Shown here in pieces: positions 55,239 through 62,703 of a stretch of DNA of 64,000 nucleotides. How positions within the stretch are numbered: the stretch's first letter is position 1; each line of letters starts with the position of its first letter. Under the pieces are notes generated by a model. The model was not told the DNA's origin and made no database searches. It worked only from the letters and a program-made list of their open reading frames with translations. The stretch comes from Burkholderia sp. GAS332 (GTDB taxonomy: Bacteria; Pseudomonadota; Gammaproteobacteria; Burkholderiales; Burkholderiaceae): the NCBI GenBank assembly GCA_900142905.1, contig FSRV01000001.1, positions 620,001 through 684,000 on the forward strand. The letters are read 5' to 3'. The position numbers were made by a program, and so were the translations under genes.

Positions 55239-55808
55239 ATGAACGGCATGAGCGACAACGTCTACGCGCACGACTCCGGAGTCGCGACTGATCTTTTCGC
55301 GGCCGGCGACGGCAATTTGTTCCAGCGCGTCATGCGGATGCGCGCCGGCGACCAGGGCCGGGATACCCAGAGCGAAGGCAGCACTGTGCTTGCATCGAAC
55401 GAGGAGCCCATGAGTCTTTTCAAGACCGTACGACCGAACATCGTACAGTCGATCCGCGCGTTTCGCGTGCAGGATCTCGCTGACGAAGCCAATCAACTCG
55501 GCCAGCATTTTCTGTACGCGTACTGCGCGAACGCTCAGTCCAAACAGGAAGTGCTGGAGACCATTGCTACGTCGTTCCTGTTTCCAAAGCATTTCGGCAA
55601 GAATTATGACGCGCTCTACGATTGCCTGACTGATCTGGTCCATAAGGCCGGCGCGCAGCCCGGATTCGTTATCGTGCTCGAGCAGTTACCGGTCGCGCAG
55701 AAGTTCGACAAGGAAGGGCGCGAGACGCTGCTGGACGTGTTCCGCGAAGCGTCCGAGTTCTGGGCCGAGCGCAAGGTCGCGTTCCGGGTGTTTTATTCGT
55801 TTGCCTAA
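55239..55808 (+). CDS. Barstar-family RNase inhibitor with N-terminal extension
   Basis: A 189-residue protein whose last 120 residues match barstar: FPKHFGKNYDALYDCLTDL is the RNase-binding helix-loop segment, and the C-terminus ends RVFYSFA. The first 57 residues are an extension not found in classical 90-residue barstar, with a LFQRVMRMR motif that resembles the later LFKTVRPN. An in-frame ATG at 55410 has GAGGAG three bases upstream, so a shorter form may also be made. It protects the cell from the barnase-type RNase encoded upstream. Confidence 0.85.
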   Translation: MNGMSDNVYAHDSGVATDLFAAGDGNLFQRVMRMRAGDQGRDTQSEGSTVLASNEEPMSLFKTVRPNIVQSIRAFRVQDLADEANQLGQHFLYAYCANAQSKQEVLETIATSFLFPKHFGKNYDALYDCLTDLVHKAGAQPGFVIVLEQLPVAQKFDKEGRETLLDVFREASEFWAERKVAFRVFYSFA

Positions 55809-55872
55809 GCTAGGCCCGAAAGTCTGCCCGAGCGGCTTGCCTGAACACCGCCAGCCGTAGCAAAACAAAGAG

Positions 55873-55898
55873 AAAGGCCCGCCAATTGGCGGGCCTTT
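55873..55898. terminator. Bidirectional terminator barstar / rsmE
   Basis: AAAGGCCCGCC, loop AATT, GGCGGGCCTTT: an 11-bp perfect stem between converging genes. Only short T tracts flank it. Confidence 0.8.
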
Positions 55899-55921
55899 GC
55901 TTTGGGTGCCTGAAAGTTGAC

Positions 55922-56662
55922 TTACCAGGCGCCCCAGCGCGCTGCCAGCGCCGAGAGCACGGCGATGCCGGCGGTTTCCGTGCGCAACACGCGCGGACCG
56001 AGACCCACGGCGGTAAATCCGTGATCGGTCGCAGCGGCTTCTTCCGCCGCCGAAAAACCGCCTTCCGGGCCGACCAGCACGGTCACGCGCCCGAACGGCG
56101 GATTGACCGGCAACGCCGAAAAGCTGATGCTGGCGCGCGGTGACAGCAGAATGCGCATTTCGCCTTCTTCAGGCGTGCGCGGCAGCGCGCCGAGCCATGT
56201 GGCGATCTCACGCACCGGCATCACTTCCGGCAAGCGATTGCGCCCGCATTGTTCACACGACGCCCGCACGATGCCCTGCCAGTGCACATGCCGCCGCTGC
56301 GCGCGCTCGCCGGAAAGGCGCACGACGCTGCGCGTGGTGGTCAGCGGCACGAAACACGATGCTCCAAGCTCGACCGCCTTCTCGATGAGCCAGTCCATCT
56401 TGTCGCCGCCGGCAATGCCCTGCGCCAAGGTGAGGTGATACGGTGCTTCCACTTCGATATTGCGGAATTCGTGGATTCTCACCTTGGCTGAGCGGCGTTC
56501 GACTTCGACGAGCTCGGCGCTGTACTCGCCGCCCTCGCCGTTGAAAAGCACGATCGAATCGCCGGGCTGCAAACGCAGCACGAGGATGTGGCGCATGACG
56601 TCATCGGGCAACTGCATGATGTCGCCGGGCTTGAGAGGTGTACCGACGAAGAAGCGAGGCAT
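55922..56662 (-). CDS. rsmE: 16S rRNA (uracil-1498-N3)-methyltransferase
   Basis: A 246-residue SPOUT-fold methyltransferase. The N-terminal PUA-like MPRFFVGTPL region is followed by the knot motifs LVGPEGGFSAAEE and LGPRVLRTETA. Start 56662 gives the common MPRFF N-terminus; ATG 56677 is an alternative and neither has a strong ribosome-binding site. It lies 19 bp downstream of the VOC gene on the same strand. Confidence 0.9.
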   Translation of the reverse strand: MPRFFVGTPLKPGDIMQLPDDVMRHILVLRLQPGDSIVLFNGEGGEYSAELVEVERRSAKVRIHEFRNIEVEAPYHLTLAQGIAGGDKMDWLIEKAVELGASCFVPLTTTRSVVRLSGERAQRRHVHWQGIVRASCEQCGRNRLPEVMPVREIATWLGALPRTPEEGEMRILLSPRASISFSALPVNPPFGRVTVLVGPEGGFSAAEEAAATDHGFTAVGLGPRVLRTETAGIAVLSALAARWGAW

Positions 56663-56681
56663 CAGAAAAATACTCATTGGT

Positions 56682-57095
56682 TCACGAAAGGTGGCGAGCG
56701 AGCGCCCAACGGTAGCCGTCCAGATCTTCGACCTGGGCAAACCGGTCGCCCCAGAACTGATCCTGTGGCTCGCTCAGCGATTTTGCGCCGGCGGCTAGCG
56801 CCCGCGTGTAAACCGCGTCGACATCGTCGACATAGACATAGAACGATTGCGGCGCAATTGCGCCCGCGCTTTTGGGGGTTTTCGCCGCCGAGCCGAACGC
56901 GCCTTCCGGCGCGAACATCACGATCAGCTGGCCTTGATAGGTCATCTCGACATGCATGACGACACCGTCGTCCTGGACGCTATCCCGTACCTCGAAGCCG
57001 AATGCCGCTTCGAAGAATGCGGTCGCGGCACGCGCGTCGCGCACCGTCAGATAGGGGGTCAACCAGGGCACACCGGCTGGGCGGGAGGCGGTCAT
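56682..57095 (-). CDS. VOC-family (glyoxalase/bleomycin-resistance fold) protein
   Basis: A 137-residue protein with paired beta-alpha-beta-beta-beta modules: LTPYLTVRDARAATAFFEAAFGFE and SFYVYVDDVDAVYTRALAAGA. FWGDRFAQVEDLDGYRWAL is typical of the PhnB/glyoxalase-like group. A His/Glu metal site is possible but the substrate is unknown. ATG 57095 has GGAG close upstream; the longer frame is rejected. It lies between speE and rsmE. Confidence 0.82.
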   Translation of the reverse strand: MTASRPAGVPWLTPYLTVRDARAATAFFEAAFGFEVRDSVQDDGVVMHVEMTYQGQLIVMFAPEGAFGSAAKTPKSAGAIAPQSFYVYVDDVDAVYTRALAAGAKSLSEPQDQFWGDRFAQVEDLDGYRWALARHLS

Positions 57096-57209
57096 GGGGT
57101 TCTCCGGATCTATTGGGTTTGCGGGATGCATGCTGCGAGGCCAGGCGGGCGATCGCGTATCGATACACCGATAGCGCGTGCCGACCGAACCGTGCATTCT
57201 GCCCACGCG

Positions 57210-58160
57210 TTAGCTTGATGGCTTTAAGAATTGACTTAGTTTATCGCGCACGGACCGGGATGCCGAGAACAGTCCGGCGTGCAGGGCCGGGTCGTAGTGC
57301 TTCAGCGCGCCGATTCGACGTTCGGCAAGGCGCTTGGTGAGCGCTTCGGCCGTGAGGGCGGTGGGGTCGAGCGTGTCGCTGGCGGTCGCCATCATCCAGA
57401 GCGAGCCGTAGAGCGGGATGAAGGTGCTCATCGTGCGCACGATGGCGAAGGTATCGCGCAGATCGTCGAGGAGGCCGGCGACGCGCTCCGCATGGAAGTA
57501 CGGCGAGCCGAGATGCAGCGAGAGCGCGGCGGTCGGGCTCATGACGCGCTTGAGTTGCATGTAGAAGTCCGGGGTGTATAGGCCCGCAGCGGGCGAGTCA
57601 GGCGGCGTCAGGTCGAAGACGACCAGATCGAACTGCGCCGCGGCCGAAGGTACACCTCCAGCTCCAGCCGTTGCGATCTCCCGTGTCGTTTCCGCGGCTG
57701 CTTGCGCCGTCACCGCTTGGCCAGCCCCCACGACGTAATCCGCGGCGTCACCGATCACCAGCTCGACGCGTGGATCGTCGAAAGCGCCGCCGTGGACTTC
57801 GGGCAAATGTTGGCGGGTCAGGCGCACGACTTCGGCGTCGAGCTCCGCCACCACGATCCGCTCGATGCCTGGGTGTTTCAGCAGTTGCCGCGCGGCGCCG
57901 CCGTCGCCGCCGCCCAGCACCAGCGCTGCCTTCGGCGAGGGATGCGCCAGCGCGGCCGGATGCACCATGCACTCGTGGTAGATGAACTCGTCGCCGGTGG
58001 AGGTCATCGGGCGGCCGTCGAGCGTAAACAGCCGGCCGAGCTGAGGCGTGTCCCATACCTCAATACGCTGGTAAGGCGAATCGACGCGCGCAAGCCGCCG
58101 CGCGTTCGGAAATCCGTAGACTGCGTCGGCGGTCGGTTGGAACAACAGAGGAGCGCTCAC
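57210..58160 (-). CDS. speE: Polyamine aminopropyltransferase (spermidine synthase-like)
   Basis: A 316-residue SAM-fold enzyme transferring an aminopropyl group from decarboxylated SAM to putrescine. DEFIYHECMVHP, ALVLGGGDGGAARQLLKHP and VVFDLTPPDSPAAGLYT are SpeE motifs. GTG 58160 is chosen because a minus-strand -10-like TACAAT at 58205-58210 would lie downstream of the alternative TTG at 58205. A Gly/Ala-rich insertion interrupts the domain near residue 155. It is divergent from tkt. Confidence 0.88.
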   Translation of the reverse strand: MSAPLLFQPTADAVYGFPNARRLARVDSPYQRIEVWDTPQLGRLFTLDGRPMTSTGDEFIYHECMVHPAALAHPSPKAALVLGGGDGGAARQLLKHPGIERIVVAELDAEVVRLTRQHLPEVHGGAFDDPRVELVIGDAADYVVGAGQAVTAQAAAETTREIATAGAGGVPSAAAQFDLVVFDLTPPDSPAAGLYTPDFYMQLKRVMSPTAALSLHLGSPYFHAERVAGLLDDLRDTFAIVRTMSTFIPLYGSLWMMATASDTLDPTALTAEALTKRLAERRIGALKHYDPALHAGLFSASRSVRDKLSQFLKPSS

Positions 58161-58566
58161 GGATGGCAGGCTCCGTATGGAGCGCGGTGGGTTGGTGTGG
58201 CTCAATTGTAAAGGCGCAGGCGCAGGCGCAGGCGCAGGCGCAAGCGCGGCGTGGCCTCCGGTCCGCGTGCAGCGCTGGCTCGAAACCGGCGCACTGTCAG
58301 TCAGGAATCATCGTGCGGTCAGCCAAAATCCAGCACACTGCCAACCGGGAATCATCGCGCAGCCAGCCCGGAACCAGGCAGCGAGGCGGGCTTGCGCGCG
58401 GGAGGCCGGTGAACGTTCTGTTAGAATGTCACGCTTTTAGCCTTGTCCGTTTGCTCTGCCCGTTTCGCGTCTCCTGGCGCCGCACCGTGCGCCGAAGTGG
58501 ACTGGCATTCGAGCATCCGGGCCGCAAGCGCGCACCGCTTTCTGACTCTGTCTCTCCGGACTCGAC
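58161..58566. other. Divergent speE / tkt region with repeats
   Basis: This 406-bp region contains the hexanucleotide tract at 58213-58242. It also holds two imperfect copies of a 44-bp unit centred on GGAATCATCG (58304 and 58348) and a -10-like TAGAAT for tkt at 58422-58427. No gene is supported. Confidence 0.6.
58213..58242. repeat. Hexanucleotide repeat (GGCGCA)5
   Basis: Five perfect GGCGCA copies directly upstream (minus-strand sense) of the speE -10-like element, so they occupy the -35 region of that promoter. Confidence 0.9.
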
Positions 58567-60588
58567 ATGACGACCCCGTCTCCCGCACCCACCTCCCTGA
58601 TGGCTAACGCAATCCGCGCGTTGTCCATGGACGCCGTTCAAAAAGCGAATTCCGGCCACCCCGGCATGCCGATGGGCATGGCCGAAATCGGCGTGGCTTT
58701 GTGGTCGCGCCATCTGCGCCACAATCCGACGAACCCGCAGTGGGCCGATCGCGACCGTTTCGTTCTGTCGAATGGCCATGGCTCGATGCTGCTGTACTCG
58801 CTGCTGCATCTGACCGGCTATGACCTGCCGATGGAAGAGCTGAAGAACTTCCGCCAGATGCACTCGAAGACGCCGGGTCACCCGGAATATGGCATCACGC
58901 CGGGCGTCGAGACCACCACCGGCCCGCTCGGCCAGGGTTTGGCCAATGCCGTCGGCATGGCGCTCGCCGAATCGCTGCTCGCCACCGAATTCAACAAGCC
59001 TGACGCGAAGATCGTCGACCACCACACGTACGTGTTCGTCGGCGACGGTTGCCTGATGGAAGGCATCTCGCACGAAGCCTGCTCGCTCGCGGGCGTGCTG
59101 AAGCTGAACAAGCTGATCGCGTTCTATGACGACAACGGCATCTCGATCGACGGCGAAGTGGTCCACTGGTTCCACGACGACACGCCGAAGCGCTTCGAAG
59201 CGTACGGCTGGAACGTGATCCCGAACGTGGTCGGCCATGACGTCGACGCAGTGGACGCGGCGATCAAGCAAGCCAAGCTGTCGGACAAGCCGACGCTGAT
59301 TTGCTGCAAGACGGTGATCGGTGAAGGCGCGCCGACCAAGTCGGGCAGCCACGATTCGCACGGCTCGCCGCTCGGCGACAAGGAAATCGCGGCCACGCGT
59401 GAAGCGATCGGCTGGAAGTGGGAGCCGTTCGTGATTCCGCAGGAAGTCTACGCAGCATGGGACGCGAAGGAAGCCGGCGCACGCATCGAATCCGATTGGG
59501 ACAAGGCGTTTGCCGCATACGCAGCCAAATACCCGCAGGAAGCCGCTGAATTCAAGCGCCGCGACGCGAAGCAATTGCCCGCCGACTGGAAAGAAAAGGC
59601 CAAGGCCATCATCGCCGGTGCGAACGAGCGCGCGGAAACCGTCGCGACGCGCAAGGCATCGCAACAGGCTATCGAAGGTTTGTCGGCTGTATTGCCGGAA
59701 TTGCTCGGCGGCTCCGCCGACCTGACGGGTTCGAACCTGACCAACTGGAAGGCCGCCAAGCCGGTGCGTGTGAACGCTGAAGGCAAGGCTGCCGGCAACT
59801 ACGTGAACTACGGCGTGCGCGAATTCGGCATGAGCGCCGCGATCAACGGCATCGCGCTGCATGGCGGCTTCAAGGCCTTCGGCGGCACGTTCCTGACGTT
59901 CTCGGACTACAGCCGCAACGCGCTGCGCGTCGCCGCGCTGATGAAAGCGCCGTCGATCTTCGTGTTCACGCACGACTCGATCGGTCTGGGCGAAGATGGC
60001 CCGACCCACCAGTCGATCGAACATGTCGCAAGCCTGCGTCTGATTCCGAACCTACAAGTGTGGCGCCCGGCCGATACAGTTGAAACGGCGGTGGCCTGGA
60101 CCCACGCGGTCGAGCATCACGGTCCGTCGTGCCTGATCTTCAGCCGTCAGAACCTGCCGTTCTCGGCGCGCACGGACGCACAGATCGCCAACATCGAGAA
60201 GGGCGGTTACGTGCTGCGCGACTGGAATGACGAAATCGTCGCGCGCAAGATCATCCTGATCGCCACCGGTTCGGAAATCGAACTGGCGTTGAACGCGGTC
60301 GAGCCGCTGGCTCGCGAAGGCATCGCGGCACGTGTCGTGTCGATGCCGTCGACTACCGTGTTCGACAAGCAGGACGCCGAATACCGTGAACGCGTGCTGC
60401 CGCACGGCGTGCGCCGCGTCGCGATCGAGGCGGGTGTGACGGATTTCTGGCGCAAGTACGTGGGTCTGGAAGGCGGCGTGGTCGGTATCGACACGTTCGG
60501 CGAATCGGCCCCGGCGGGTGTTCTGTTCAAGCATTTCGGCTTCACCGTCGAGCACGTCGTAGAGACGGCCAAAGCCGCACTCGGCTGA
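58567..60588 (+). CDS. tkt: Transketolase
   Basis: A 673-residue thiamine-diphosphate enzyme of the pentose-phosphate pathway. The TPP motif [18 protein letters not shown] runs on to the metal-binding DDNGISIDG. The N-terminal [10 protein letters not shown] and central [14 protein letters not shown] are diagnostic. Length is standard. It is followed after 96 bp by gap, a well-known pairing in beta-proteobacteria, so the two may form one unit. Confidence 0.95.
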   Translation: MTTPSPAPTSLMANAIRALSMDAVQKANSGHPGMPMGMAEIGVALWSRHLRHNPTNPQWADRDRFVLSNGHGSMLLYSLLHLTGYDLPMEELKNFRQMHSKTPGHPEYGITPGVETTTGPLGQGLANAVGMALAESLLATEFNKPDAKIVDHHTYVFVGDGCLMEGISHEACSLAGVLKLNKLIAFYDDNGISIDGEVVHWFHDDTPKRFEAYGWNVIPNVVGHDVDAVDAAIKQAKLSDKPTLICCKTVIGEGAPTKSGSHDSHGSPLGDKEIAATREAIGWKWEPFVIPQEVYAAWDAKEAGARIESDWDKAFAAYAAKYPQEAAEFKRRDAKQLPADWKEKAKAIIAGANERAETVATRKASQQAIEGLSAVLPELLGGSADLTGSNLTNWKAAKPVRVNAEGKAAGNYVNYGVREFGMSAAINGIALHGGFKAFGGTFLTFSDYSRNALRVAALMKAPSIFVFTHDSIGLGEDGPTHQSIEHVASLRLIPNLQVWRPADTVETAVAWTHAVEHHGPSCLIFSRQNLPFSARTDAQIANIEKGGYVLRDWNDEIVARKIILIATGSEIELALNAVEPLAREGIAARVVSMPSTTVFDKQDAEYRERVLPHGVRRVAIEAGVTDFWRKYVGLEGGVVGIDTFGESAPAGVLFKHFGFTVEHVVETAKAALG

Positions 60589-60684
60589 TCTGCGTGGCGA
60601 GGCTGCCGCGCGACCCCACGCGCGGCAATCCCGGCAGATCAGACCCACATGGACGATTTTTTTTCAGCCATCAGGAGATAAACC

Positions 60685-61695
60685 ATGACGATTCGCGTCG
60701 CAATCAACGGCTACGGCCGAATTGGCCGCAACACGCTGCGCGCCTTCTATGAAAACGGCAAGAAGCACGATATCGAAATCGTCGCCATCAACGATCTTGG
60801 CGATGCCAAGACCAACGCTCACCTGACGCAATACGACACCGCGCACGGCAAGTTCCCGGGCGAAGTGTCGGTGGACGGCGACTACCTGGTCGTCAATGGC
60901 GACAAGATCCGCGTGCTGGCTAACCGCAACCCGGCAGAACTGCCGTGGGGCGAGCTGAACGTCGACATCGTGCTGGAATGCACGGGCTTTTTCACGACCA
61001 AGGAAAAGGCGAGCGCGCACATCAAGGGCGGCGCAAAGAAGGTGATCATCTCGGCGCCGGGCGGTAAAGACGTCGACGCAACCATCGTCTACGGCGTGAA
61101 CCACCATGTGCTGAAGGCATCGGACACGGTGATCTCGAACGCATCGTGCACGACCAACTGCCTGGCACCGCTCGTCAAGCCGTTGAACGACAAAATCGGC
61201 CTCGTGAACGGTCTGATGACGACGATTCACGCGTACACGAACGACCAGGTGCTGACGGACGTGTATCACGAAGACCTGCGCCGCGCGCGCTCGGCCACGC
61301 ACAGCCAGATCCCGGCCAAGACCGGCGCTGCGTCGGCGGTCGGCCTGGTGATGCCGGAACTGAACGGCAAGCTGGACGGCTACGCGATTCGCGTCCCGAC
61401 GATCAACGTGTCGATCGTCGACCTGTCGTTCATCGCCGCGCGCGACACGACGGTTGAGGAAGTCAACGCGATCATGAAGGAAGCATCGGAAGGCTCGCTC
61501 AAGGGCATCCTCGGCTACAACACGGCACCGCTGGTGTCGATCGACTTCAACCACAACCCGGCTTCGTCGACGTTCGATTCCACGCTGACCAAGGTGTCGG
61601 GCCGTCTGGTGAAGGTGTCGAGCTGGTACGACAACGAGTGGGGCTTCTCGAACCGTATGCTGGACACCGCTGTGGCGCTGGCCAACGCGAAGTAA
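60685..61695 (+). CDS. gap: Glyceraldehyde-3-phosphate dehydrogenase, type I
   Basis: A 336-residue glycolytic/gluconeogenic enzyme. The NAD motif is NGYGRIGRN. The catalytic C155 is in SNASCTTNC, and the conserved [12 protein letters not shown] closes the protein. Codon use is strongly biased, as for a highly expressed gene. AGGAGAT precedes the ATG. A terminator follows. Confidence 0.96.
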   Translation: MTIRVAINGYGRIGRNTLRAFYENGKKHDIEIVAINDLGDAKTNAHLTQYDTAHGKFPGEVSVDGDYLVVNGDKIRVLANRNPAELPWGELNVDIVLECTGFFTTKEKASAHIKGGAKKVIISAPGGKDVDATIVYGVNHHVLKASDTVISNASCTTNCLAPLVKPLNDKIGLVNGLMTTIHAYTNDQVLTDVYHEDLRRARSATHSQIPAKTGAASAVGLVMPELNGKLDGYAIRVPTINVSIVDLSFIAARDTTVEEVNAIMKEASEGSLKGILGYNTAPLVSIDFNHNPASSTFDSTLTKVSGRLVKVSSWYDNEWGFSNRMLDTAVALANAK

Positions 61696-61748
61696 GCCGT
61701 TTCGCTTCGCTTGCTCTGCGGCTTTGTTTGGGCCAGCAGGGCAACTGC

Positions 61749-61777
61749 AAAAGCCGCTCTTCGGAGCGGTTTTTTTT
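61749..61777 (+). terminator. Terminator of gap
   Basis: CCGCTC, loop TTCG, GAGCGG, flanked by AAAAG on one side and eight Ts on the other. It is strong rightward and weaker leftward for the converging GntR gene. Confidence 0.88.
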
Positions 61778-61788
61778 CGCCTGCGTTT

Positions 61789-62481
61789 TTACGCCTGCGG
61801 CGTCGGGAAATACACGCCGGCGCGCTGCGCGGCGTTCGAGATATGGGTTTCGATCGCCTTGCCGGCGGCAGCGGAATCGCGCGCCGTGAGCGCGTCGAGA
61901 ATCGCCCGATGTTCCGTGTACGTGGATAGCACCAACTCGCGCCGGTAAAACGGCATCCGCTGGCTTTCCTTCATGATCTCCGCAGCGCTGCTCAGAATCG
62001 ATTCGATTGCCGCGTTGCCGGCAATGCTCACGATGCGCATATGGAAGTCGTAGTCGAGGCGGGCGGCTTCGTCGAGTTCGTCACAGGCGAGCGCAGTCTG
62101 CATGGCCGCGATGTTGTCTTCGAACCAGACGAGGTCGGCATCGCTGACCGCCAGCGCCGCCATGCGCGCGACAAAGCCTTCCAGCGCGAAACGCATCTGG
62201 TAGGTATCCGGCAGCGACGACTGCTCCGCGAAACGCCACGACTGCGCAGCCGTGGCCTGCGCACTCTCCACATAAACGCCCTTACCGGGACGGATCATCA
62301 GCAGACCGAGCGCTTCGAGCGTCGAAAGCGCCTCGCGCAGCGACGCGCGGCTGATCGCCAGTTCTTCGGAGAGCTGACGTTGCGCCGGCAGCAAACTACC
62401 CAGGGGATAGACGCCCGCTTCGATCCGTTCGCGGATGGTCGCGATGGCGGCATCAGTGACGGTATGCGGAACGTTTTTCAT
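61789..62481 (-). CDS. GntR/FCD-family transcriptional regulator
   Basis: A 230-residue FadR-subfamily regulator. The winged helix is at residues 8-75 (LPAQRQLSEELAISRASLREALSTLEALGL). A C-terminal FCD all-helical ligand domain includes the metal-binding pattern DYDFHMRIVSIAGN and TYTEHRAILDAL. It is divergent from dctA. A GGTC-N-GACC half-palindromic operator lies 20 bp upstream of its start and a perfect one in the dctA promoter, so autoregulation and dctA control are likely, with an organic acid such as lactate or a C4-dicarboxylate as candidate ligand. Confidence 0.88.
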   Translation of the reverse strand: MKNVPHTVTDAAIATIRERIEAGVYPLGSLLPAQRQLSEELAISRASLREALSTLEALGLLMIRPGKGVYVESAQATAAQSWRFAEQSSLPDTYQMRFALEGFVARMAALAVSDADLVWFEDNIAAMQTALACDELDEAARLDYDFHMRIVSIAGNAAIESILSSAAEIMKESQRMPFYRRELVLSTYTEHRAILDALTARDSAAAGKAIETHISNAAQRAGVYFPTPQA

Positions 62482-62501
62482 TGTGGCTCACTTGGGTGCG
62501 C

Positions 62502-62513
62502 GGTCTGACCAGT
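62502..62513. promoter_or_regulatory. GntR-type operator near regulator start
   Basis: The core GGTC-T-GACC followed by AGT shares the right half of the dctA-side operator. The left flank differs (no ACT). Confidence 0.55.
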
Positions 62514-62616
62514 ATTGTAGTACGCGTTCGGAGCGCTCGTACGCGCATCGTGACACGCGCAGAATCCGGCCCCGAAACGCTGGGAAAGTAACGGGTAAAC
62601 ACCGTGTTTAGAATCC

Positions 62617-62645
62617 TTGACGCCAGTATATCGGTTTCCTACTAT
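62617..62645 (+). promoter_or_regulatory. Sigma70 promoter of dctA
   Basis: TTGACG (62617-62622), a 17-bp spacer, TACTAT (62640-62645). The start point would fall near 62652, just before the GntR-type operator. Confidence 0.7.
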
Positions 62646-62658
62646 TCGAGATAACAGA

Positions 62659-62673
62659 ACTGGTCGGACCAGT
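62659..62673. promoter_or_regulatory. GntR-type operator of dctA
   Basis: ACTGGTC-G-GACCAGT, a perfect 15-bp palindrome of the FadR/LldR/PdhR class (TGGTCnGACCA). It sits just downstream of the predicted transcription start, where binding would block elongation or initiation. Confidence 0.75.
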
Positions 62674-62703
62674 CTGAACAGATGTAAATCCTAGGAGGAA
62701 GCC

